Of a DNA stretch of 64,000 nt, positions 18,950 through 29,149 are shown one piece after another (the stretch's first letter is position 1; each line of letters starts with the position of its first letter). The notes under the pieces were generated by a model. The model made no database searches. It was not told the DNA's origin and worked only from the letters and a program-made list of their open reading frames with translations. The translations under genes and the position numbers were made by a program. The stretch spans positions 112,781,214-112,845,213 of the forward strand of contig CM068830.1 in NCBI GenBank assembly GCA_028554795.2, in the 5' to 3' direction. The stretch is from Sinohyriopsis cumingii. Lineage: Eukaryota; Mollusca; Bivalvia; Unionida; Unionidae.

Positions 18950-19840
18950 CACCAGGTTAGATTAAAAAGTTGCTATCTCGATGTTTCCCGTTTTTGGATA
19001 ATACGTCGCTAATATGCTCTAGTTGCCACGGTGAGATTTCCTGTGAGAGTTACTCCACTGGTAGATAATTTTCCGCCACTAAACGAGTTCAACCGTGAGC
19101 ACGATATCGCCTGGTTGTAATCCGTGATAGACCATGTGGTGGAAAGTCCGTATAATTTTTGGAATTCATCGATGTCTTTCTGTACAGGTTAATCTTTGTA
19201 TTATTCTGGTCAAAAGTTGATCATCGTGATCATTGGTAACTCGGAAACCTTCAACAGTCTGAAATACTATTGGTGTATCATTTCTCCTGGTTTCATTGTC
19301 GATCTAGACAGAACGATTCATGGTACAAAGTAATAGATCATAGTCGTTCTCGTGTTCAGCCCGGTATACCCTTCAACTCGTCTAGAATTATGCAATGTTG
19401 TTACAGATGTAAGCGATGACACGGAATGATCTTTAGTCATTTGGCCAGTCACGGATACATTTCCAGACATAACACCACCAGTTTTATAATATTAGTTATC
19501 CAGTGCCACATCAATATCTGCTGACGACACGACCTGAGAAGATACAAAATCCTGTCATGATGAAGCCGGTAAACCATACAGAATGTTTCCTGCCAAATGT
19601 AAATATGTTTTGTCATTCCTCCTCCGGTCAACGATAATTTAGTCTATGCCAGCCTATTCACGTGCCACCATCGTGCGGCGTTGGCATCCGGGGTGTGAAC
19701 CTTACGTGGTCAAGATTGGTGATGCTGTGACCACTCATGTTTAGATTACCCTGCATGGAATCCTCGGCGAGGTTGATTTTTTTTTGTCAAGCTCATCCTA
19801 AATGTTCAACAGATAAGCTAACAAAGGAAGTGTAAGACAT
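18950..19840 (-). pseudogene. Tail-fibre-like protein of the Polinton (broken)
   Basis: On the minus strand, from an ATG at 19840, broken frames contain repeated modules typical of trimeric fibre stalks: 'MQGNLNMSGHSITNL' (about 19720-19765), 'LSLTGGGM' (near 19625), 'LAGNILYGLP', 'GGVMSGNVSVTGQM' (about 19438-19480) and 'SGVTLTGNLTV' (near 19040). Such 'GG.M.G.L.M.GH.I.NL' repeats occur in phage tail fibres and in putative spike/fibre genes of some Polintons. It lies opposite to the neighbouring capsid-like genes. Stops after 'ASS' and 'ALDN' and several frame changes show decay. A role in host attachment is inference from the repeat type alone. Confidence 0.6.
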
Positions 19841-19899
19841 GGTTATCTGCTAATACTCACGATAATTATATAGAACATGAAAATCACTAATTTTGACAC

Positions 19900-20630
19900 G
19901 AAGGCAAAAACGAAACGTAGCACAGTCATTTTTTCATGCTTGATTGGCATCACATGATTGTGGGTCAGACCGCTCGAGCGAAACTGCTCATCAAATGCTC
20001 CTGAACAATATGCTGAACTACAACCGAGTGGTAATTTACACGTTAAATGCTCATTATTACCAATATAGGGCACTGTACGAGTTTGGATACATAGTTTTAT
20101 TTTACCGCGATTCGCTTGCAGAAAGCTCTGTATTCAGATATTCTAATCGCGATGATGTCTTTACCATCGTGTATTCGGATCAGATACAACCGGTATAAAA
20201 ATATGATTCTGACACGCAGTGTTCGACGATATTAAAATGGACAGAGAAAACATTAACATCATCTGGGAGTAATTTTCGTGGTCAAGCGCTGTAACTCCAT
20301 TTATCTCACTCAGTTTAACTACTATGTGCTTAAGTACATCCAACGGAACACTGGGTGTTTAGTACTGTTTTCAGGTATCGACAACATAGACATTGACGCA
20401 ATCACAAAGGACCATTGCAGCGGCATCACCGAAAAAAATTCAAAAGACTTACGCCGTGGATACGTCGGGATCCAAGCAAACCTTTATGAAATATATCGAA
20501 AGGAATTTATGAATTTTACTTGCCAACGTATTCAGTTGTTTTATATATCTCCGTTGGTATATCAACTGGTCATTTACAAAGATCACCAGTCGTCGCCAGC
20601 GCGAGGATGTGATTAAGCAATTTATCGAGC
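19900..20630 (+). pseudogene. Unassigned Polinton gene fragments
   Basis: Two open stretches, 19944-20198 and 20278-20616, with amino-acid composition unlike the random frames around them. The first has 'LNAHYYQYRALYEFGYIVLFYR'-like content (Tyr-rich). The second has Ile/Asn/Asp-rich content. I do not recognise a family. They lie inside the Polinton between the fibre-like gene and the coiled-coil segment, so they are probably remains of element genes. Confidence 0.35.
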
Positions 20631-20689
20631 AGCGGTAAGCGTAACGTCAACGCGCCCTCGAGAACAAAATAGGCATGGAGTCCTTTCAG

Positions 20690-21260
20690 TGATATGTCGC
20701 CCTAGAACTGTTCAAGCCATTTATTACTAAAAATGACGGAGCGAAAACGACGTACTATGCCGAGCAAGATCAGTTGTTGGACACACTCAAGTCGACTCAT
20801 CATCAGCAACAACGATTGCTGGAAGAGTTTGTCACTGAGGTAGAGGCAGCGTCTCTTGATGGCGACGTTGACGTGATGATGAATCCAGCTACAGATAAGC
20901 CAGGAAGTCCGAACTGAAAAAATGAAACAGAAAGAAAAAGAAACATCAGCTTAGCTAAAAAAGATGGAAGAGGAGAAAAAAATCCGAAGACAGTCTTAAA
21001 AAGTTAGAAACAAATGGAAGAAAGGATTCAGTTTGGAAAAGGAAAGGTTTCAGAGTGAGTTTTCGGAAGAGAAAACAAAGAAAACAATGTGATTTTGCTA
21101 AGATCATTTTTGCTTTGAATTGTTTGGCGTTTAATATCGGTTATCAAAATCCTGCTGTTTCAAGCAAAGAATGTTTGGAGGATTTTGTAAGGGAAGCACT
21201 TCCAGAAATTAAGGAGTATGAAACGCTAGGGATCGTCTGTCAAGGACAATTACTTTAAAG
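20690..21260 (+). pseudogene. Charged, helical Polinton gene fragments
   Basis: One frame at about 20700-20915 reads 'LELFKPFITKND', then Gln/His/Leu- and Glu-rich helical sequence, then 'DKPGSPN' and a stop. A Lys-rich segment and an open frame at 21055-21258 follow. The composition suggests a coiled-coil protein. A protein of this type precedes other structural genes in several Polintons, but I cannot assign it firmly. Confidence 0.35.
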
Positions 21261-23820
21261 TGGCAATTGCACTCCGGATATTAAGTTACATCAACCACAA
21301 GTACGGATCGTCGATTCAGCACATCAAGGTCGAGAATGATAAAAAGTACATAAACCAGCTATTCGGAAAGTTAAAAGATTACAACACCTAACTGAAGGCG
21401 GATCTGAAAGTCAGTGAAAAAATGCATCCGCTGGAGTACCATGCTCTTATTTCCCATGATAGATTCAACCGTTACAGTATAAGCATTGAAACAACCTGAA
21501 GTTTCAGCATGATTAAAGTTGTTCAGCTAAAAGAAAAATTGTCGGAGAAACGTGGAAGACGTGCAGATGTGCAAAAATAGACTTTGCTACCAAAACATAT
21601 TAAAAAAACGTATAAAAAGCGGCTTGAAGAAGGGTCAAGGAGAATATGAGAAAATGAAGCTTAAAAAGGTAACTGAATTGACAATAACTGGAAAAGGTAT
21701 ACGCTACTACTAAAATTCAGCTACGATTGTCTAGCGTTTAAATTTTCTGGAATCCTCCAAACAAGCGGCAAATGTCGGCGTACAGATCGATAACGAGATG
21801 GACGATATCTTAAATCGTCTTCTAGATCAAAACTGATTATGTATGTACACCTGATTGAGTCACATATACTGAAATAGGAAACTGCTTTCCGAGACATGAT
21901 TCTCAGCGACACCATCATTATCTTCGGTCGGTCCTGCCTCCAACGTGACTTTTTACACATAAATTAACGTGTTTCTGGGATCGCTCATGCCGATTCGCCC
22001 TGATCCATTTATTTACTATCCGATCACGAACACGTACTCCATCTCAGAAGTTACCACGTGGCTCAACGATCAACCCGGTAATGATGTCGATAATAACAAC
22101 AACGTTACACACATCGTAGACTTAAAATGACGACATAAAATATTCACTGATAAAATGGTGGCAATGAGACGATCAAGCGTACAGCAACATAAGATCTTCG
22201 TTGGAAGTTTGTCTACTCTGTTTTCTTTCGCGCAAGCGGCTCTTCAAGAAAGCGGAGCGAAGCAGCTCATATTGCCGTCAAATCGGCAGAGGCTGGAGCC
22301 ACTGGAGCGGCTTCTTCAGCTGCAACTGCAGTGTGACAAAAATAGGCAGCAAAATCATGCCTCAATCAACTATATCGACAACACCATTGCCGATAGCAGA
22401 GAAGGAAACTCAACTGTGAGATCTTTCCAGACATGCCAAACACACTCTTAAGAAAACTGTGGCAGTACTCAGCGTAAGACAAGAAAGAATGATACAGGAT
22501 CTTGAGAGAAAGGTGGGCAGTGCACAAGTCGCACCATCACTTGGCGCCATCATGTGCAGTTATGGATTAAAACGATTATGATAAAAAATATACATTTTCG
22601 GACACAAAATATGATGTAATTTATTAACAGTTCGCTTGTTAATAATATCGTTAACAAATAGCGACGTCATGTATTCAAGATTTACGATGATACACCTAAC
22701 GGCTAGAAAACTAGATAGGAAACAAGCACACGGTAAACCATTTTGGCTTATCTCGCATACAAGTACGCACCGATTGTAGACAATATCTAGAACGAGAACT
22801 CAAATGTAATATTGATGTGGCTACAAGAAACTAATCCTGTGTGTATATGATGCTCATGGAAGCCATGCAAAATGCCAGGATGTGGATAAGTGGATACGGG
22901 CACACATGTATCACTGGATGATTTCGCCAATTTGTATACCATTTCTCAGTTTGATATATCAAGAATTCCGAGCGTCTCAAAGTTTCTCGAAATCGAAATC
23001 ATGTGGATCATTGGCAATCCAGGTGATCCATACTTGTGTTACGTCCTGGTGACATCAGACCGATTTATAAACCTACATGTGCTACATGGAAAAATGGACA
23101 TCACTGTATAGACAATGCCGAAGAAAAATTCTTCCAAACATCGGAGAACGACGCGTACATGTGGCTACCTCGTGGGCAATGGAATTGTCAGCGCGATCAT
23201 TTAATCAGTAAAGACCATGGCACCAAATTCGTTTGCATCTGTTCTTGTTCCATTCGGTCTTGCTGCGGCATGAGGGGCCATTACTGGATCCAAGCATGAA
23301 GAGGTAATGGGAAAATGGGTTGCCCGTAGCAGAAACTTACGTCTGAAGCATGCCATCGGGACATCGTGGACATGTTATGGAAATAATCCCGTCAAAAGGA
23401 AAGAAAAGAATAACAGAATTTAATATAACACAATGTCGTACGTGGCAACATAAGTAACGCTGTCACCGCAGCAATCGAGAAGTATCGCTGTAGCGTCCAC
23501 ACACAATAGCTCCATATCGATGAAATGGAAGTCGTCGACGTTAACAGCAGCTGACAGTCTCGAGCCAAATCAGTAACTAAACATTCCGCTGCACGAAAGG
23601 TCATTGTTATTAATTTGTCATATAACATATAATAGCCAACATGTACTCGATCGTTGTGCCTTAAATTTAAAACCAGAACGGAGAGTATCAACCCCGCCGA
23701 GGTGATCACGAAGAATCACTGTCTTATGATCAAATAGAGGCATATCGTACGTGGTTCCAAACAATAACACATCAATATAGGTAAGGTAACACAGTCAACA
23801 TGCGCAATGGTGACTTAGTG
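21261..23820 (+). other. Polinton interior with unassigned coding remnants
   Basis: Several plus-strand open segments (for example near 21255-21490, 22155-22451 and 22890-23299) are interspersed with stops. One frame near 23155-23300 gives a hydrophobic stretch ('FASVLVPFGLAAA') that could be a membrane segment. I recognise no ATPase Walker motif, no protease and no integrase here. Confidence 0.4.
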
Positions 23821-23839
23821 TAATAGCTCTTTATAAAAC

Positions 23840-23935
23840 ATGCATCATTGTAGGCACTGTGATATCGACGCGAACTGCGAAGACTTTTGCGTGAAAAGAA
23901 ATATGTGCGTGGGAGACTGTAAATGCTGCCACAAG
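23840..23935 (+). pseudogene. Cysteine-rich fragment upstream of the phospholipase ORF
   Basis: A frame one step off the phospholipase ORF reads 'CDIDANCEDFCVKRN' followed by 'CVGDCKCC', giving eight cysteines within about 28 codons. It runs directly into the phospholipase region. It may be the N-terminal part of the same protein, separated by a frame change, or a separate small protein. Confidence 0.4.
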
Positions 23936-24321
23936 AGAAAAATTATCGGTGCCGCAGTGAGCTAATCGGAAAACTTTCAAGACCCTGTGGCAGATGGACG
24001 TTGCCAGGACATAAATATACAGGACCATGGAATCCCTTGGAACAGCAAATGGATGAAAACGATCAGCCACTACCCGGTCAAGGGCCCTACAACGACGTAG
24101 ATGCCATCACGATGCAACACGACATATGTTACAGAGAACGTCCCAATTACAAAGCTGGGGACGATCGATTCATGCTGAGGGACTTGCAAGAACTCGATTT
24201 TAAAACTTCCAGAGAGCGTGTAAATCGATCTCTTATGCGGGCCATCATACGAGCCAGACATAAGTTCGACATAAGCGTTTCAGGTAAAATTAAAAATCAG
24301 CAGAAGATCTTTCGGAAATGA
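23923..24321 (+). CDS. Phospholipase A2 domain protein of the Polinton
   Basis: A 132-codon open frame. It contains a calcium-loop-like 'YTGPWNPLEQQ' and, 40 residues on, the catalytic helix motif 'MQHDICYRERP' with the His-Asp dyad and Tyr. These are the core of parvovirus-type and Polinton/adintovirus-type secreted PLA2 domains, which hydrolyse phospholipids and are thought to help virions cross membranes. In this family the loop is usually YxGPGNxL; here the second Gly is Trp, so calcium binding and activity are doubtful. The C-terminus is a basic helix ('RAIIRARHKF'). It is the last gene before the right end and the longest intact frame in the element. Start choice is uncertain because a Cys-rich segment lies just upstream in another frame. 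Confidence 0.8.
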   Translation: MLPQEKNYRCRSELIGKLSRPCGRWTLPGHKYTGPWNPLEQQMDENDQPLPGQGPYNDVDAITMQHDICYRERPNYKAGDDRFMLRDLQELDFKTSRERVNRSLMRAIIRARHKFDISVSGKIKNQQKIFRK

Positions 24322-25037
24322 AAGTTATCATACAAGTACTGCATAATCCAGTGTGCTAGCATTTTTCACGGCACAGAGTGACCAAGGTCGATGCAGACGA
24401 TATATGGTCTGCAGAGTTAGTCAACATGATGCCTATGCTCTTCCCAGAAACCATCTTACATTTCGCCGCAAGCTCACAAAGAACATCATCTCAAATATAT
24501 GCTTGAACATATATTCAAATTTTATAAATTTCATACGTCCCTCCAACTGGAATCGAGTCACGCTATTCAGCAACTGGTAAAATGATTTCTCTGCTGCGCT
24601 GTCAAATTAAAACGCTGCAGCTTATTGTTTACGTGGCATTGCTAATTATACCGATACACCGCTCGCTGATTTTCTATGACTGTGTCTCACCCGCTCCTGG
24701 TTCTCATAGTCATTTGCCCTCTCCTCACAACACATCATCTTATGAACATAACTAAAATCCTTATTTGCATGCTCTATAGCCACATCAACACGCTTTAAAA
24801 AAGTAAAACTCTCCTTTTCACTTAATTACAACACTTGAATACTGCTGAGAAAATCATCACTTCAACGCAATCTTTCAATCCTCCAAGGCCAACACGGAAT
24901 ATCCATCTTCACTATACTACAAGGACATATTTAATACGACACGCAGGTAAATCATGTTTAGTGGACTTCACCCCCACTTTTCTCTGAGTGAGCCAGAACC
25001 CCAATCAATCACAAAGTAAGCCAGAACCCCATCAATC

Positions 25038-25072
25038 ACACCCTAGTATTATAGATCCATGTAGGATTCACT
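25038..25072 (-). repeat. Right terminal inverted repeat of Polinton 1
   Basis: The reverse complement begins AGTGAATCC and ends TAGGGTGT, matching 14819-14853. Just inside, 'AGCCAGAACCCC.ATCAATCAC' occurs twice in tandem (about 24988-25038). Confidence 0.65.
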
Positions 25073-25656
25073 TCCATAGCTCAAGCATGTGATAATATTA
25101 TTATTATCTGTCTGATATCGTTGTCATTGTATTACCTTTGCCACTGCTTCATATTAGCAGCTTATCTGCATTATAGACAACAGTGAATTCCAATTGTCAT
25201 TAATAAATTGAAATTTCTTCATCTTTTGTTACTATTTGCAAACTAGAATAAAACAAAAATATTTAAATATATGCTCCATCTTTTTGCTAGTGGTTGATTT
25301 CGAGGCCCTATAACAGTCTTTATCTCACTGCAGATGATAATTTATCCAACAGTCACTCTTAAACGTTTGAGTGCTAAAAGGGAACATATTTACATTATGC
25401 TTATGTTTTTTCCAACGTTCTTCTTCACGTTTGAATGCGTTATGCCGCTGAAATGTATCATCCACGTTATTGTACCGTTGCATCCGACATACGTTTTAAT
25501 TCAGCTTGGCATATATTATGTATTTTATACACATCCCCAATGACTCCTTGGTGTGTTGAACCTAATGCTAACACAAATCTTTGACAATGTTAGGTACAGC
25601 TGATGATTTTGCCTTTTCATTAGCATAATCAGTTATCAGAACCACTGTTTTTTTCA
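25073..25656. other. Region upstream of the first Ig-gene exon
   Basis: No promoter motif or coding exon recognised. Transcription of the Ig gene could start here or further upstream. Confidence 0.35.
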
Positions 25657-25768
25657 ATGTTTTATTTTCCCAGGCCACCATGCAGACAAAGGATAGTTTC
25701 TCCATTGTTAAAAACTGCCATACTTCTCACAGCGATGAATGTTACAGTGGGTAATCAACAAGATAGAG
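25657..25768 (+). CDS. Signal-peptide exon of an Ig-superfamily gene (exon 1)
   Basis: From the ATG at 25657 the frame gives a basic N-terminus, then a hydrophobic core 'LLKTAILLTAM' and 'VTVGNQQDR', and ends phase 1 at a GTAAAC donor. This is the size, composition and phase of a signal-peptide exon feeding phase-1 Ig-domain exons. Joined to the exon at 28850 it restores a Gly codon. Two uncertainties remain. An acceptor-like TTTTCCCAG ends at 25673 inside the proposed exon. A textbook GCCACCATG at 25674 opens a different frame that stops after 25 codons. I favour the frame that splices in phase. Confidence 0.45.
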
Positions 25769-25849
25769 GTAAACTATACAATCGTACTTGCATAGCCATT
25801 TAAGTTTGGTATAAGAGTTCCGAAATTATATATATCTATATCTATACAT

Positions 25850-26600
25850 ATATGGAGTATGCGCATTTGATTATAGAGCCACATTTTAAGGAATTCTTAG
25901 ATTTGTGTGATTACTTGTGTGATTATTGGAATTCCGCGCAAAAGAAATATCCTTAACCCGAAATAATTAAGCAATTACTAGGAGCAAACGTTACATAGTT
26001 AAGTGTTAGTGAGTTTCCATGATGCCATGGTTCACTAGTAGTGAATTCAGACCAAAACCGAAAGAATGTTTCTGAAGTAGGATAGTCCATATTAAAATCT
26101 AGTGGTGCACATTGGTGGTGTGACTGCAGTGGCAGTATTTACGGTAGGAAACCGGTAAATTACACAAGGAATGCATAAGAAGGGACTCAGCAGATACCGT
26201 TTATGCCGCCATTGGGGCAAATATGGTGCAGTTATATTGGCGAAATGCGCCTGGAAAGCATACATAGACCGGCCTAGGGCGGCGGAGTTCAAATAGTTCC
26301 CAGTGTTAAGGGATACTTGTATATTTTCTAAGGCGTGAACGGTTGGCGGTACGGAAACCTGATGGAGATGAACCATGCAGATGTGCGGTTGATAGATATT
26401 TGGCAGGTTGTTTTATCTGTGGTCTAACATTAATTATAGTATAATTTAGGTATAGAATGGACATGTCGGGCTTTCTAATTTACAACTGAAGTTGTATGGA
26501 AGTCTTTGGAAAGTTGGGGTAAACTTATGACTCTAGCGAAAATCCCGCCAGGGTTTTATAATGGTTCAGTCAAGTAATGACCCTTGGATTGTAACAAGAT
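25850..26600 (+). repeat. Dispersed ~740-bp repeat, copy A
   Basis: Shares an ordered series of blocks with 39370-40085 in the same orientation: 'GGAGTATGCGCATTTG', 'GCAATTACTAGG.GCAAACGTTAC', 'GTGAATTCAG', 'GGTAAATTA', and 'CTATGACTC'-like ends, with about 65-70% identity by eye. Non-coding; element class unknown. It lies in intron 1 of the Ig gene. Confidence 0.65.
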
Positions 26601-27546
26601 AATTTTTGGTGGCTAGCGATTGAAATGTGAATAGTTATATGATTGGGTTGAAAGCGATTTGCTTTTATTATGTATAGAAAAGACTATTCCTTCGCAATTT
26701 GGAAAGAAAGATGTGTCATATAAAATTAAAAATAAATAAATAAATATAAATGATACAGCGCATTTCAAAATTGTATTTTGATTTCGCGATATTTAGTCTG
26801 CGAAAGTAGTTAGATATATTTGCTCTTAAGAAATATGTTTAATTTGAGTGCATATGTCCAGTGAAGACGGAATATTTTATCTAGGACGTAATATCAACAG
26901 TGATGCAGACAAACAAGTGAAACTGGGAGGGCTCACTGTCTCAAAGAATGTCGGCCTGTCAGAAGCATCCTGTTACATTGTCGAAACCTAGAAAATAGAA
27001 TTGGGCAAGACGACTGACTTATTCCCAGATAGCTAGATTCCCTGAATTAAAAACATATCAGAATTATTGGAAACGAAATCCGTTGCATGCCTGATTCATG
27101 AATTTGGCTGTATAATCTTTAATTATTAAGAGAAGAACCGTAATTAAGAACGCGTTTGATAATGACCCCCCCCCCCTTTAATGTAACATAAATTATATAG
27201 ACCCAGATTTGACCAAAATAATCGTTCATCTCGCTCTATTTTTGTTTTATTAAGATCTCATAATTTCAGTTTTGACAGACCTGCTCCTTCCTCAGCAAAC
27301 TGAAAACTTCATAATTGGTCTGCGTACTTGTGACTAGCCACCATTAATACACAGACCTTATTGACAGCCCCCCTCCCGCAGTATTGTGTTAAGTCGATGA
27401 GTTTAATACTGAATGTATTGAAATTTCGTAACAGATTTGGCAGTAACAATAACAGCAATAACAACAACAACAAATACTTCTATATCTGTTTTAAATAACA
27501 ATTGGTAGTTGGCAAGTTTCTTACAAACTACATCGCGCCTGGGTAT

Positions 27547-27547
<1 letters not shown>
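26601..27547. other. Intron 1 sequence, nothing recognised
   Basis: Part of the first intron of the proposed Ig gene. It contains short homopolymer C-runs but no supported element. Confidence 0.35.

Positions 27548-27640
<93 letters not shown>
27548..27640. repeat. (CA)n then (TA)n microsatellite
   Basis: About 40 bp of CA followed by about 50 bp of TA, then a TG/CT-rich tail. Overlapping open frames encode only Thr-His, Tyr-Ile or Val-Cys repeats. Confidence 0.95.
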
Positions 27641-27641
<1 letters not shown>

Positions 27642-28164
27642 TATATATTTGTGTCTGTGTCTGTGTGGGTGTGTCTCTGTGTGGGATGTGTCTTTATTTT
27701 TCTGTGTATGTATTCTGATTTGTAGTCAATATGGGAGTATGTAGCTGAGGTTTGCACGCAACCTGAGGAGTATTTGCCTAATATGGCAGAAGTTTTTTGC
27801 ACATTTACATACTAAATACAGTATTTGTAGGTTACGCACATGTAATTAATCATTGTATAAATAATTCAAGTTAAAACATTGGATTATAGGTGTAATATAC
27901 ACCAAGCTCTATAGCATATACTAGGTTCTAAACATATAACAGAAAGGCACTAAAACCAAACATTTAGTAAAGCCTGCAGATAATTCATATCACAATAAAA
28001 TAAAGTGCAGTTCAAACGAAACGTTTAGTATTTTGAATTTAATCACAAATAATCCAAAATGTTCTATCACAAGTCCAAAATATAGAATGTTCCTAATATA
28101 TTATTATACACGGGTATCATTTTATGAATGATATCTTCATCATCAAGGAATGAGTTACTGTTTG

Positions 28165-28455
28165 TTTATGCATGAGTTCCATGTAGTGTTATAATCATTG
28201 ACATATATGTTGTTATTAATACGTGAGTTCCATCTATTGCTTATCATCATTGGCGTGTGCGTTGTTATTGGTATATGAGTTCCATCTAGTATTATCATTA
28301 TTCGCGTATGTGCTCTTATTGATAAATGAGTTACAACTATTGATTAACCACGAGTTCCATCTTTCGTTATTATTATTTGCACCTGTGCCATTGTTTATAA
28401 ATGAGTTTCATCTAGTGCCATCATTATTTATGTATGTCTTTGTTTGTATATGAAT
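28165..28455. repeat. Degenerate ~52-bp tandem repeat, about five copies
   Basis: Each unit starts with GAGTTCCATCTA or a variant and continues with 'TTATCATTATT..CGTATGTG.T.TTATT'. Unit starts are near 28171, 28224, 28277, 28350 and 28402. The 76-codon open frame over it is a by-product of the repeat. Confidence 0.8.
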
Positions 28456-28849
28456 TAAACATACCATATTCTTTCATTTGCATATCATCACTAATATTAA
28501 GGTTTGAAATTTAGATTTTATAGTAGAATATAACTTTGTAATGTTTAGGTTTAATTCCGAAGACATTATTATCTATTCATCCAAAAACGTTTTTGTACAG
28601 TTAATCATAACGCTTTGTGTGTGTCTGTTTATCACAAAAGCCCACCAATATTCATGGTAAATCATAGCTACTGCCTATGACCCAATAACTACGCGAGGAT
28701 TGTATTACTGTGTGGCATAAAATAATGCTGGAAGTAGGAGACTACTAAATAATTTGTCTTTTTTGATGTCACTTCTACAAGTATACTATTTCGTGAAAAC
28801 TAGTATGATCTTTATATATCAAACCGGTTGCATTTGTTTTTAATTACAG

Positions 28850-29146
28850 GAACGATAAAGATGATTGTAAGTCCAACTGTACTTGAGAATAAACAAATGG
28901 CTACAATATCGTGTTCTTTTACTTCAACTGGACCATACAGTATTCAGCTTAATGGCAGTGGATTGACAAGTTGTAACAAAGGGAGGTGTATACCGCCAGA
29001 GAACGGAGATCGTAGACATAGCTACAGTGTAACCAATCGTGAAGCAAAAGTAACCGTTGCATCCCTTGACAGAGAGAGAGATCAAGGACGATGGATATGT
29101 TCATCAGGGGGGGTGGGGGTGGCTAGCACTGAATTATTTATTTATA
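28850..29146 (+). CDS. Ig-domain exon 2 (complete Ig-like domain 1)
   Basis: A 297-bp exon starting after TTACAG and ending before GTAAGT, with phase 1 at both ends, the usual arrangement for one Ig domain per exon. The product begins 'GTIKMIVSPTVLENKQ', has the first core Cys in 'ATISCSF', and closes with 'DQGRWICSSGG', where Trp stands in place of the usual Tyr of the D.G.Y.C motif. Two further cysteines ('SCNKGRC') may form an extra disulphide. It would be extracellular, following the signal peptide. The receptor family cannot be named from one domain. Acceptor, donor, phase and both core cysteines agree, so I am fairly confident of this exon. Confidence 0.8.
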
Positions 29147-29149
29147 GTA

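Larger units (their letters stand above)
14819..25072. mobile_element. Decayed Polinton/Maverick (adintovirus-like) element
   Basis: About 10.25 kb bounded by inverted ends that start AGTGAATCC and share 'ATCTATA' and 'TAGGGTGT' (14819-14853 and the complement of 25038-25072). Weaker similarity continues outward ('TGAGCTA'). The 5'-AG start fits Polintons. Gene remains, left to right: protein-primed DNA polymerase B (minus), minor-capsid-like and capsid-like genes (plus), a tail-fibre-like gene (minus), several unassigned plus-strand fragments, a Cys-rich fragment and a phospholipase A2 ORF (plus). I did not find the integrase, packaging ATPase or protease. Polintons are usually 15-20 kb, so parts have been deleted. 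Nearly all genes have stops or frame changes. No target-site duplication was recognised at the chosen ends. Confidence 0.85.

Noticed and set aside
25674-25755. GCCACCATG start at 25680 as the true start of the Ig gene
   Set aside because: Its frame stops after 25 codons and does not splice in phase to the Ig exon; the alternative frame gives a signal peptide and the right phase.
27502-27802. Overlapping open frames on both strands near 27.6 kb
   Set aside because: They come from the CA/TA microsatellite.
28223-28453. 76-codon open frame resembling a repeated hydrophobic peptide
   Set aside because: It is the translation of a degenerate ~52-bp tandem repeat.
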